Assembly: GCF_009299795.1 (NCBI RefSeq)
Contig: NZ_VIGP01000001.1
Span: forward strand, 434,001 to 498,000
Direction of reading: 5' to 3'
Origin: Brachybacterium subflavum
GTDB taxonomy: Bacteria; Actinomycetota; Actinomycetes; Actinomycetales; Dermabacteraceae
Length of the DNA stretch: 64,000 nucleotides
Of this stretch, positions 32,966 through 41,779 are shown piece after piece; position 1 is the first letter of the stretch, and the number at the start of each line of letters is the position of its first letter. Under the pieces are notes generated by a model. It did not search any database. It saw only the letters and a program-made list of their open reading frames with translations, and was not told the DNA's origin. Both the position numbers and the translations under genes were made by a program.

Positions 32966-33694
32966 ATGGCATTTCTGCACACGACGACCGCGCCCCACAC
33001 GTTGATGGTGCCCGAGGGCTGGCACCGACTGGGGCTCGAACAGGACAATCAGACGCTGGTGCAGGAGGCGAAGCGGCTCGCCGCCGCCTCGGTCTCGCAG
33101 GAGATACCGCGGGACAGGCGTCCGCTGGCGATCGAGCAGGTGCGCCGCTATGTCGGCGACGCCCTGCAGGATGCCAAGGCGCAGGGGATGCTCGGGGTGA
33201 CCCTCCCGGTGGGCGCCTATGCGCAGGGCAGGACGATGCCGCTGTCCGTGACCGACTTCGAGTACGACGCGAGCGACGACCGTGAGGGCGGGCTGACCCT
33301 GTCGATGCTGCGCGCGGGGATGCTCCGCGGCGGCAGGGACTCCGAGGTCATCCAGGTGACCGAGGGGCTGAGGGCAGTGCGCACCCTGGCCGTCGACCAT
33401 GCACCGGAGATCGAGGGCGAGGCCCTGCGCGCGAGGGCGACGACCCTCCTGTTCGCGTTCCCGCTCCCCTCCCACCCCGAGCGATGGAAGGGCATCATGT
33501 TCTCGTTCACCGTCCCCGCCCACGCGGAGGACACCGTGGACCGGGCGTACATCGCGATCGCGGACGTGATGATCCGGTCGTTCCGGTTCGTCGACGACGG
33601 CGGAGAGGAGCCGTCGCGTCTCGAGGAGCGCATCGCCGAGCTCCTCGAACAGGGACGCGCGACGGGGCCGCGGTCGCGGACGGAGGTTCCCTGA
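32966..33694 (+). CDS. Cytoplasmic type VII locus protein, PsbP/LpqN-like pattern
   Basis: A 242-residue protein with no signal peptide or membrane helix. It opens with HTLMVPEGWHRLGLEQD and ends its core with PSHPERWKGIMFSFTVPAHAEDTVDRAYIAIADVMIRSFRFVDD. The pattern of an early P-x-GW, central beta strands and a late helix before I-x-SF resembles the PsbP/LpqN-type alpha-beta sandwich; this is inference from pattern only. It starts eight bases after the previous gene and is followed two bases later by the next. It could be a chaperone or adaptor for export. Confidence 0.65.
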   Translation: MAFLHTTTAPHTLMVPEGWHRLGLEQDNQTLVQEAKRLAAASVSQEIPRDRRPLAIEQVRRYVGDALQDAKAQGMLGVTLPVGAYAQGRTMPLSVTDFEYDASDDREGGLTLSMLRAGMLRGGRDSEVIQVTEGLRAVRTLAVDHAPEIEGEALRARATTLLFAFPLPSHPERWKGIMFSFTVPAHAEDTVDRAYIAIADVMIRSFRFVDDGGEEPSRLEERIAELLEQGRATGPRSRTEVP

Positions 33695-33696
33695 GC

Positions 33697-34593
33697 ATGG
33701 GCGACTCGCTGTCTGGAATCGTGTTCCTGGCCGTCATCGTGTGCGCGGTCCTGCTGGCCGTGACCGTCGCTGTGGGAGTGATGGAGTTCTTCCGCCGTCG
33801 GACCTGGTCACGACGCTTCTGGCTCGAGGCCCAGCCGTCCTCGCGGCTGGGGCTGCGCGCCGGCCATCGCGTCCTCCAGAGCCTCGCCCTCGCCTGCCGG
33901 GCCGAGCAGCTGACGATGCCCGCCGTCACGGCCCTGGCGGTGGACGAGCAGCGCGCGCAGGTCTTCCTCGCCGTGCCGAGCGAGCGCGCCCCCGCACCCT
34001 GGCGTGCCAGCGACGACGGCGTGCGCTGGACGGCACTGCTCGAGGACGCCGAGGGGCTCCCCGCCGGCGACGGTGGGCCCGCAGCGGATCACGACACGGC
34101 GCCGGCCCCTGAGCTCCTCGTCACGGCCGGTCAGACGGTCGGCGCCACGCTCTTCCTCAACCTCGCGGCCGCCCCGGGGCCGATCTCGCTCAGCGGTCCT
34201 CATCGGGTGCGGCGCCAGATCGTGCGGCGCTGGGTCGCTGAGCTCACCGAGCCCGCGTGGCGACTCGACGTGAACGCACTGGTGGTCGGCGACCCCACGC
34301 TGCTGTCCGGCCGGGCCACCGATGCCTCCGGGACGCTCAGGGCCGATTCCGCCCGGGACTTCCCGGGCGGGCTGCTGCTCGTGGGCCGGGCCGCGGAGGC
34401 GGAGCGTCTGGCGTCCGTGCACGAGCGCAGCGTCGTCGACGGCATGAAGAAGGTCGCGGTGGTCGTCGACGGACCGTGGAGCCGCGCGGTGTGGACCCTG
34501 CGGGCATCCGACAACGGCACGTTGACCTCGTCGATCTTCCCCGAGGTGGATTGGCGGGAGACTCCCGAGCTCGCGATCAGGGGGATGGCGTGA
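33697..34593 (+). CDS. N-terminally anchored protein coupled to the secretion ATPase
   Basis: A 298-residue protein with one N-terminal transmembrane helix (about 7-29), a basic stop-transfer segment (FFRRRTWSRR) and a globular part of ~260 residues with many beta-strand-like stretches. No known family is evident. The start is ATG 33697, two bases after the previous stop; the longer open frame upstream is a shadow of that gene. The GTGA overlap with the ATPase gene makes it a likely structural partner, in the position where EssB- or EccE-type components might be expected, though I see no sequence match to them. Confidence 0.7.
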   Translation: MGDSLSGIVFLAVIVCAVLLAVTVAVGVMEFFRRRTWSRRFWLEAQPSSRLGLRAGHRVLQSLALACRAEQLTMPAVTALAVDEQRAQVFLAVPSERAPAPWRASDDGVRWTALLEDAEGLPAGDGGPAADHDTAPAPELLVTAGQTVGATLFLNLAAAPGPISLSGPHRVRRQIVRRWVAELTEPAWRLDVNALVVGDPTLLSGRATDASGTLRADSARDFPGGLLLVGRAAEAERLASVHERSVVDGMKKVAVVVDGPWSRAVWTLRASDNGTLTSSIFPEVDWRETPELAIRGMA

Positions 34594-37500
34594 AAGCGAT
34601 CGTCACCGTCAGCAGCGGTGCGTGGCGACCCCGCGACGTCTTCGTCGACGCGGACCCCGAGGTCCCCGCGCGGGAGATCGTCGACGAGCTGTCCCACCTG
34701 GTCGCCGCGGAGCCCGGGAGCGTGGCGACCATCGACTCGGTCCGCGGCCGCTTCGCCCTGGGCGGGGCCGCCGCCGTCGAGGACGACCCCGCTCCCCAGG
34801 CGCCCTTCGACGCCGGGATCGCCGACGGATCCACACTGGTCTTCGGCACGCCCCGGACCCGCAGCGACCCCGAGACGGGCGCGGTGGAGCTGGTGACCGT
34901 GAGCGGCCCCGGCACGGGCGCGGTGCAGGCCCTGCAGGTGGGCGAGACCACGCTGGGCGTCGGCCCGGAAGGCACGATCGTCGCGGGCGGCGCCGTGCAC
35001 TCGCCCCTGGCTTCGCTCACCGTCGCCTACGACGGGACCACGGCCGTGCGCCTCTCCGATTCGGTGGACGGGTCGCGCTACCTCGTGGTCGCCCTCGAGG
35101 AGGACTCCGTCACCCACGAGTCCACCACGTGGGACTTCGGCAGCTATCTGCACGTGGGCTCGACGATCCTGCGGCTGCGGCGCAGCCCCGTCGGAGCGGG
35201 GCAGCTGCGGCCCGACAACGGCTCGGCCACCCTGATGTTCAACCGGCCGCCCCGGCTGACGCCGCCGCCGGTGCAGAAGCGGTTCACGATCCCCGCCCCG
35301 CCGAAGCCGCCCAACCGGGGCGTGATGCCGTGGATCATGGCGCTCGGCCCCCTGGTGATCAGCGTGATCCTGGCGCTCGCGCTGCGCCACCCGTTCTACC
35401 TCGTGTTCGGCCTGGTCTCCCCGGTGATGATGCTGGGTTCGTGGTTCTCCAACCGGAAGAACGGGATCCGCACGCACCGCCAGATGCTCGCTGATCACAA
35501 GGCCGACGTCGAGGAGATCAGGGAGGCCGTCGCCGCGTCGGTGCGCGCGGAGACCGCGATGCGCCGCGAGGCGTATCCCGATCCGTCCGACCTCTGGCGC
35601 GCGGCGACGATGCCCACCCGGCGGCTCTGGGAGCGCCGACGCAGCGCCGAGGACTTCCTGCGCGTCCGGGTGGGCGTCGGCAGCCTCGCGAGCGGGATCG
35701 AGGTGACCGACAGCAGCGAGCTGGAGTACAAGCGCCGGGCATTCGACACCCTGCACCACGTGCCGGTCACCGTCGACCTCGCTGCGGCGGGCGTGGTGGG
35801 CGTCGCGGGGCCCGGTGAGTTCTCGGCGCTGCTGGGCCGCTGGATGGTGGGACAGGTGGCGGCGCTGCACCTGCCCCGTGACGTGCGGCTGTTCGTCCTC
35901 AGCCCGGGATCGCGGTTCCTGCGCTGGGAATGGACGCGGTGGCTCCCGCATGTGCTCACGGGATCCGACGACGATCGGCCGGTGGCGACCGTCGGCCATT
36001 CGGCCGAGTCGGTCATGGCCCGGATCGGGGAGCTCACGCAGATCCTGGCCGAGCGGGTGCGCACGGCCGGCGAGGACGATCGGGAGTTCACCGCCCCCGA
36101 CGTGATCGTCACGGTCCTGGACGGTGCGCGGAACCTGCGCTCGCTGCCCGGGGTGCTGGGCCTGCTGCGCGACGGGCCGCGCATGGGCATGTACACGATC
36201 TGCCTCGACGAGACCTCGGCGCAGCTGCCGGAGGAGTGCGCGGTCGAGGTCGTCTCGAGCGCGGAAGGCCGACTGCGCGTCTCCCAGCACCATGCGGACG
36301 CGGTCTCTGACGTCGCCGTGGACACTGTCGACCCCGCGTGGTTCGAGACGGTCGCGCGCGCCATGAGCCCCCTGCGCGAGGTGGGCGAGGACGGGCAGGA
36401 GGGGCAGATCCCCGAGCGCAGCAGACTGCTCCCGCTGCTGGGGATGGAGACCCCGACCGCACAGCGGATCGCCGACGCCTGGGCGCTCGCGCCCCGCTCC
36501 ACCTCGGCCGTCGTCGGGGAATCCTTCGACGGCCCCTTCCAGCTGGACATCAGTCGAGACGGTCCGCACGCCCTCGTCGCGGGCACGACGGGCTCGGGCA
36601 AGTCGGAGTTCCTGCAGACCCTGGTCTCCTCGCTCGCGGCGGCGAACCGGCCGGACGAGATGAACTTCGTGCTCGTGGACTACAAGGGAGGGGCGGCGTT
36701 CGCCGCATGCTCGAACCTTCCGCACGCGGTCGGCTTCGTCACCGACCTGGACCATCACCTCGTGCAGCGGGCGCTGGTCTCGCTGTCCGCCGAGCTGGTG
36801 CGCCGCGAGCACCTGCTGGCCCTCGTCGGCGCCAAGGACATCGAGGACTACCAGGCGGCCACGGAGGGCACCCGCACCGAGGGCCTCGCACGGCTCGTCA
36901 TCGTGATCGACGAGTTCGCGGCCCTGGCCAAGGAGCTGCCGGACTTCGTGACGGGCCTGGTGGGGATCGCCCAGCGCGGACGCTCCCTGGGCGTCCACCT
37001 GGTCCTGGCCACTCAGCGGCCCACGGGCGTCGTCTCCACGGAGATCCGCGCGAACGTGAACCTGCGCGTGGCCCTGCGCGTGACAGACAAGACGGAGTCC
37101 TCGGACGTGATCGACGCCGGGGATGCCGCGAGGATCTCCCAGTCCACACCGGGCAGGGCCTATGCGCGCCTCGGGCACGCCAGCCTGATCCCGTTCCAGT
37201 CTGCCCGGATCGGCGGCAGGCGCGAACACGTCGACGTCTCCGCTCTGCGCCCCGAGGCCTTCGTCTCCCCGCTCTCCCTCGACGGCTTCGCGAGCGCCCC
37301 GCCCCGTCGGCCCGAGTCGGGAAGCACGGTCTCGGAGCGCACCGATCTCGAGGCGCTCGTCGAGGCGATCGGGGGAGCGGATCAGGACCTGGCGATCCCT
37401 CGTCCGCCCGCGCCCTGGCTGCCGCCCCTGCCCGAGCAGGTGGGCCTGGGCGCACTGCTGCCGCAGTACGCGGACCTCGAGCCGCGGACCGGATCCATGA

Positions 37501-39029
37501 CCCCCATCGCGTGGGCGCTGCGCGACCTCCCCTCGACCCAGAGCCAGGAGCCGCTGCGCTTCGACCTCGACCTCGAGTCCCACCTGTTCGTCGCAGGCTC
37601 CCCCGGCAGCGGCCGCACGCAGGCCCTGCGCACCATCGCAGGATCCGCCGCGCTGCTCCACTCGCCCGCGGACGTGCACATGTACGGCATCGACTGCGGG
37701 AGCGGCGGTCTCGCCGCTCTGGAATCCCTCCCGCACTGCGGAGGAGTGTCCCGCACGGGCCAGACCGAGCGGACGCGCCGGATCCTGGCACGGCTGCGCA
37801 GCATCGTGAGCCGGCGCTCCGAGATCCTCGCGGAGGGCAGCTTCTCGAACCTGCAGGAGCAGCGCGCCGCCGCCCGCGAAGAGGACCGCCTGCCGCACGT
37901 CCTGCTGTTCATCGATCGGTGGGAGTCCTTCGTCCAGACCCTGGGCGAGATCGATGCCGGCGCGCTCACGGACCAGGTGCACATGCTGCTGGCGGAGGGC
38001 GTGAGCACCGGGGTGCACCTCATGATGGCGGGCGATCGCTCCCTGCTCGCGACCCGCATCTCCCATCTCGCCGCCAACAAGGTGATGCTGCGCTTCGACG
38101 ACAGGATCGACCTGAGCCTGGGCAACCTCAAGCCGAAGGACATCCCCGACTCCCTGGCGCCCGGACGGGCCTTCCAGGCCGACTCGGGCATCGAATGCCA
38201 GGTCGCGGTCCTCCACGAGGCGGCGACCGGCCCGGACACCGCCCTCGACGCCTCCGGCGGCGGCCAGGCCGCCGCGCTGCGCTCGATCGGCGAGCGCTCG
38301 CGGGACCTGTTCCCCGAGGCCCGACCGGCCCCGCGCACCATCGTGGAGATGCCCAAGAGCCTGTCGATCGACCGGATGTTCGCCTTCCCCGAGCCGGGCG
38401 GGCGCTCCTCACTGTTCGCCGCCCTGGGCGTCGGCGGGGACGACGTCAGCCAGCTGGGGCCCGACCTCGGCACCGACGCCCCGACCTTCGTCGTGGCCGG
38501 ACCGGCCCGTTCGGGCCGGAGCACCGTGCTGCGTGCGATGGCCGAGTCCCTCCTGCGCCGGGGGACGTCCATCGTGGTGCTCTCTCCCATGGCCTCTCCC
38601 GTGAGGGACCTCGAGGGTCGCGAAGGCGTCCTGGGCGTGTTCACGGAGCTGGACGTGCCCGCGCAGGAGCTCGCCGATCTCGTGGAGGGCCGGCCGGGCA
38701 CCGTGATCGTGATGGACGACGGCGAGATGCTCAAGGAGATGCCGGCCAGAACCTGGCTGCGCGGATTCATCCGCGGCGCGAAGAGCAACGAGCAGGGCCT
38801 GATCGTCGGCGGCGACCTGGACGAGCTCGGCACCGGCTTCGGGACGGCGTGGAACGTGGACGTCAAGCGCGCCCGTCGGGGGATCGTGCTGTCGCCCTCG
38901 AGCGCGATCGACGGTGATCTGATCGGCGTGAAGATCTCGCGCTCGGTGTGCTCCTCGCGTGTCGTCCTGGGCATGGGCTACGCGCACTTCGGCACCGGCG
39001 TCGCCGAACCCGTGCGCCTGGCCGGCTGA
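34590..39029 (+). CDS. EssC/EccC-type FtsK/SpoIIIE secretion ATPase
   Basis: A 1479-residue membrane ATPase. Residues 1-220 look like two beta-rich, FHA-like modules, as in EssC. Two transmembrane helices lie near 243-290. Three ATPase domains follow: D1 with intact Walker A GTTGSGKS (near 665) and Walker B LVIVIDEFAAL (near 773), plus LVDYKGGAAFAACSNLPH; D2 with GSPGSGRT (near 1005) and VLLFIDRWE; D3 with GPARSGRS (near 1305) and TVIVMDDGE. The P-loop lysine is Arg in D2 and D3, as is common in this family where D1 drives export. The family recruits WXG100 substrates and powers type VII secretion. The GTG start overlaps the previous stop. It ends the rightward cluster. Confidence 0.92.
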   Translation: MKAIVTVSSGAWRPRDVFVDADPEVPAREIVDELSHLVAAEPGSVATIDSVRGRFALGGAAAVEDDPAPQAPFDAGIADGSTLVFGTPRTRSDPETGAVELVTVSGPGTGAVQALQVGETTLGVGPEGTIVAGGAVHSPLASLTVAYDGTTAVRLSDSVDGSRYLVVALEEDSVTHESTTWDFGSYLHVGSTILRLRRSPVGAGQLRPDNGSATLMFNRPPRLTPPPVQKRFTIPAPPKPPNRGVMPWIMALGPLVISVILALALRHPFYLVFGLVSPVMMLGSWFSNRKNGIRTHRQMLADHKADVEEIREAVAASVRAETAMRREAYPDPSDLWRAATMPTRRLWERRRSAEDFLRVRVGVGSLASGIEVTDSSELEYKRRAFDTLHHVPVTVDLAAAGVVGVAGPGEFSALLGRWMVGQVAALHLPRDVRLFVLSPGSRFLRWEWTRWLPHVLTGSDDDRPVATVGHSAESVMARIGELTQILAERVRTAGEDDREFTAPDVIVTVLDGARNLRSLPGVLGLLRDGPRMGMYTICLDETSAQLPEECAVEVVSSAEGRLRVSQHHADAVSDVAVDTVDPAWFETVARAMSPLREVGEDGQEGQIPERSRLLPLLGMETPTAQRIADAWALAPRSTSAVVGESFDGPFQLDISRDGPHALVAGTTGSGKSEFLQTLVSSLAAANRPDEMNFVLVDYKGGAAFAACSNLPHAVGFVTDLDHHLVQRALVSLSAELVRREHLLALVGAKDIEDYQAATEGTRTEGLARLVIVIDEFAALAKELPDFVTGLVGIAQRGRSLGVHLVLATQRPTGVVSTEIRANVNLRVALRVTDKTESSDVIDAGDAARISQSTPGRAYARLGHASLIPFQSARIGGRREHVDVSALRPEAFVSPLSLDGFASAPPRRPESGSTVSERTDLEALVEAIGGADQDLAIPRPPAPWLPPLPEQVGLGALLPQYADLEPRTGSMTPIAWALRDLPSTQSQEPLRFDLDLESHLFVAGSPGSGRTQALRTIAGSAALLHSPADVHMYGIDCGSGGLAALESLPHCGGVSRTGQTERTRRILARLRSIVSRRSEILAEGSFSNLQEQRAAAREEDRLPHVLLFIDRWESFVQTLGEIDAGALTDQVHMLLAEGVSTGVHLMMAGDRSLLATRISHLAANKVMLRFDDRIDLSLGNLKPKDIPDSLAPGRAFQADSGIECQVAVLHEAATGPDTALDASGGGQAAALRSIGERSRDLFPEARPAPRTIVEMPKSLSIDRMFAFPEPGGRSSLFAALGVGGDDVSQLGPDLGTDAPTFVVAGPARSGRSTVLRAMAESLLRRGTSIVVLSPMASPVRDLEGREGVLGVFTELDVPAQELADLVEGRPGTVIVMDDGEMLKEMPARTWLRGFIRGAKSNEQGLIVGGDLDELGTGFGTAWNVDVKRARRGIVLSPSSAIDGDLIGVKISRSVCSSRVVLGMGYAHFGTGVAEPVRLAG

Positions 39030-39045
39030 CAGCGGGCGATGACCC

Positions 39046-39897
39046 TCAGAGCAGCAGGCTGCGGATCAGGAAGACGATGATCACGAGCGCCCAGGCCACG
39101 AGTCCGGAGACCATGAGGGGCATCAGCGCCCGCTGGGGCTTGTGGAAGAAGGCGCGCACGATCTCCATCACCGCCGCCGCTGCCGTGCCCCCTGCGACCG
39201 CCACCAGCGGGAACGGTGACATCAGCCAGGCGGAGGCGCCGAGCATGATCACCGCCGCCAGCAGCGGCACCAGGTAGGCGGGACGGCGCAGCGTCATCGT
39301 CGCGCCGGCGCCGGCCACGATCAGCCCCGCGATCGCCGCATCGGGACCGAAGACCGCCGAGTACCACGCGGAGCTCCCCGATCCCGTCACCAGAAAGACG
39401 GACGCGGATCCCGCGATGCCCGTGGTGAGAGCGGTGACCAGGAAGCTGGGCATCCCGCGCAGGGACTCGACGACCGCCCCGCAGAGGGCGAGTGCGACCA
39501 CCGCGAGGATCATGGCGGGCACGAGGGAGGCGCCTGCGAAGGACAGCAGTCCGGTGACGATGCGCCAGGGCTCGACGAGCGTGGCGAAGGGCGCATAGGC
39601 GAGGTATCGGCTCAGATCGGGGCTCAGCATCTGGGCGATGGCGCACAGGAGCAGCACGAGCGATGCGATGACCGTGCCGATCGGCAGCGGAGGCGCCACG
39701 AGCGTGCTGTCCGCGTCGCGCAGCTCGGTCAGGCAGCGCGGGCAGATCTGGCCCAGGCGGGATGCCGTGCGGCAGTCGGCGCAGATGGGGGCGTCGCACC
39801 GCCGGCACACCACGTAGCTCACCCGGTCGTCGGGCCCGCAGCAGGTGGGGACGGGGGCATCCAGCGAGACGAGATCACCGTGCTGCGTCAGAGCCAT
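39046..39897 (-). CDS. Zinc-finger rhomboid-like membrane protein, probably non-proteolytic
   Basis: A 283-residue protein. Residues 19-55 hold eight cysteines in a B-box/zinc-ribbon pattern (C19, C20, C31, C34, C39, C42, C52, C55), as in actinobacterial rhomboids. Six hydrophobic helices follow. The helix that should contain G-x-S-G reads SSAWYSAVFGPDAAIAGL, so the serine position is Tyr or lacks the following Gly. The helix that should carry A-H-x-GG reads VAVAGGTAAAA, with no histidine. Both catalytic residues seem missing, which suggests a pseudoprotease that binds membrane proteins. It is convergent with the ATPase gene, 16 bases apart. Confidence 0.8.
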   Translation of the reverse strand: MALTQHGDLVSLDAPVPTCCGPDDRVSYVVCRRCDAPICADCRTASRLGQICPRCLTELRDADSTLVAPPLPIGTVIASLVLLLCAIAQMLSPDLSRYLAYAPFATLVEPWRIVTGLLSFAGASLVPAMILAVVALALCGAVVESLRGMPSFLVTALTTGIAGSASVFLVTGSGSSAWYSAVFGPDAAIAGLIVAGAGATMTLRRPAYLVPLLAAVIMLGASAWLMSPFPLVAVAGGTAAAAVMEIVRAFFHKPQRALMPLMVSGLVAWALVIIVFLIRSLLL

Positions 39898-39970
39898 GAA
39901 CTCAGGTTATCGTGACGGGGACGCCGCTCCGCGCGGCGTCCCCGTCACGCTCCCGCCTGACCCCGTACGC

Positions 39971-40750
39971 CTACACGACCTCGAGGCTCTTGATGATCTG
40001 GTCGAGCCCATCGGCATGCTCGGGGATGTCCGCGGCGACGTCGGCGGCAAGGGCCTGGGGACCGTCGTCGGTGGAGACCACGATCGAGGTCACGATCGAG
40101 GCGCTGGTGGCCTTCAGGGGTGAGGAGTCCTCGAAGTGATAGGTGGCCTGGACGATCCATGCGTCGTGGCCGTCGACGGTCGTCCGCTCGCTGCGGCGGT
40201 CGGTCGTGCTCGGGTGCTCGCCGAAATCCTCGACGAGCCCGGTGGTGTTCGCGTAGCACTGGAAGATCGTCACGGCCGCATCCTCGTCGCCGGGGTACTT
40301 CCCTTCCGACGCCGGCCATTCGACGCTGCCCACGTTCACGGTGCTGTACCAGGTGTCCTCGACCTGGCGCGCGTACCCGTTCACGCTCGTCATGTACGGC
40401 AGGGTCCTGGTCTCCCACGGATAGTCCCACCCTTCGGGCCGCGTGAACCGGAGATGCCCCCCGCGCACTGTCGAGCCCGAGTTGCCGCTGTCGTCGCTGG
40501 AGTCCGAAGGAGCCGTGCAGTCGGCGGCGGGATTCTGCGTGAAGATGGCGGGGTCCGGATCCTGGGGGGCTCCCCCGAGCGCCGCCCTCACCCCGAGCGT
40601 CCCGCCCACGATGAGCACGAACACCGCGAGGAACGAGACCGCCCCTGCGGTGAGGGCGCGGCGCGAACCGGACCGGCCGGAGGAGAAAGCGGACGAGGCG
40701 GGAGGGGACGAGGCGGGAGGGGACGAGGAGGGCGGGGACGGCGGGTGCAC
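39971..40750 (-). CDS. Membrane-anchored protein, tandem paralogue A
   Basis: A 259-residue protein. A Pro/Ser-rich head with PPASSPPASS repeats precedes one helix (about 36-57), a Ser/Asp-rich linker and a C-terminal domain (about 95-259). It starts with GTG at 40750. The domain shares long near-identical stretches with the next gene: GYARQVEDTWYSTVNVGSVEW against GYGRQVENNWYSVVNVGSVQW, TTVDGHDAWIVQATYHFED in both, and a shared ending LDQIIKSL(E/K)VV. The strand-helix order resembles PsbP/LpqN-type domains. The domain is probably extracytoplasmic. Function unknown. Confidence 0.75.
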   Translation of the reverse strand: MHPPSPPSSSPPASSPPASSAFSSGRSGSRRALTAGAVSFLAVFVLIVGGTLGVRAALGGAPQDPDPAIFTQNPAADCTAPSDSSDDSGNSGSTVRGGHLRFTRPEGWDYPWETRTLPYMTSVNGYARQVEDTWYSTVNVGSVEWPASEGKYPGDEDAAVTIFQCYANTTGLVEDFGEHPSTTDRRSERTTVDGHDAWIVQATYHFEDSSPLKATSASIVTSIVVSTDDGPQALAADVAADIPEHADGLDQIIKSLEVV

Positions 40751-40766
40751 GGGGCGGCTCCGGGGA

Positions 40767-41696
40767 TCAGACGACCTTGAGGCTCTTGATGATCTGGTCG
40801 AGGGCTTCGGCGTGCTCGGGGACGTCGGCGGCGACGTCGGAGGCGACGGCCTGCGGGCCGTCGTCGGTGTCGACCACCATCGCGGTGACGATCGAGGCGC
40901 TCGTGTCCTGGAGCTGCGAGGGGTCCTCGAAATGATAGGTGGCCTGGACGATCCATGCGTCGTGGCCGTCGACCGTCGTCTTCTCGCTGCGGTAGTCGGT
41001 GACGGTCGGGTTCTCGCCGAACTCGACGAGCACGCCGGCGGTGGTCGCGTAGCACTGGAAGATCGCGACCGCGGCCTTCTCGTCGCCCGGGTACTTCCCC
41101 TCGGACTCGGGCCACTGGACGCTGCCCACGTTCACGACGCTGTACCAGTTGTTCTCGACCTGGCGGCCGTACCCGTTCACGTTCGTCATGTACGGCAGCG
41201 CCTGATCCGTCCACGGGTACGTCCAGCCGTCGGGCCGCGTGTACTCGAGGTGGCCGCCGCGTACCGTGCGCCCCGAGGTGCTCACGTCGCCGCTGGAGCC
41301 GTCGGGGATCGAGCAGTCGGTGGTCGGCTTCTGCGTGAAGATCGGCGGGGGAGGGGCGAGGTCGGGGTCCTCGGGGTCGGGGACGTACTCGCCCTCGCCC
41401 GAGCTGCTCCGGGAGGCCGCGGCCGTCGGCGTGTGCGAGTCGTCCCCGGTCATCTGCTTGAAGACGGTCTGGGAGAGGATCAGCGCGATCACGGCGATGA
41501 GCACGACGGCGCACACGATCACGGTGATGACGATGACGCGGGCGCGGGAGCGTCCGGTCTCGTCGGGCCGCGCGTAGGGAGCGGTGGCGTCCCGTCCCTG
41601 TGCGGAGTAGTCGGGGAGGGACTCGCGCTGCGAGGAGTCGGAGAGGTCGGGCAGGGAAGGGGCGTCCTCCTCCTCCGGTCCCGGGCTCCCCGCCAT
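40767..41696 (-). CDS. Membrane-anchored protein, tandem paralogue B
   Basis: A 309-residue protein with an acidic cytoplasmic head (1-50), one transmembrane helix (about 54-77), a Ser/Pro-rich linker with PDPEDPDLAPPPP, and the same C-terminal domain as the gene 16 bases downstream. The two domains are similar at both DNA and protein level over about 170 residues while the heads are unrelated, which points to duplication followed by exchange or divergence of the anchors. The pair lies beside the type VII-like locus, on the opposite strand. Confidence 0.75.
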   Translation of the reverse strand: MAGSPGPEEEDAPSLPDLSDSSQRESLPDYSAQGRDATAPYARPDETGRSRARVIVITVIVCAVVLIAVIALILSQTVFKQMTGDDSHTPTAAASRSSSGEGEYVPDPEDPDLAPPPPIFTQKPTTDCSIPDGSSGDVSTSGRTVRGGHLEYTRPDGWTYPWTDQALPYMTNVNGYGRQVENNWYSVVNVGSVQWPESEGKYPGDEKAAVAIFQCYATTAGVLVEFGENPTVTDYRSEKTTVDGHDAWIVQATYHFEDPSQLQDTSASIVTAMVVDTDDGPQAVASDVAADVPEHAEALDQIIKSLKVV

Positions 41697-41779
41697 GTGT
41701 GCTCCTCACGCTGCTGTGGTCCGCCGCAGGGATTCTCCCACAGCGGCCCGGCCGCGCACCGTGTGCGCCCGAGGACGGC

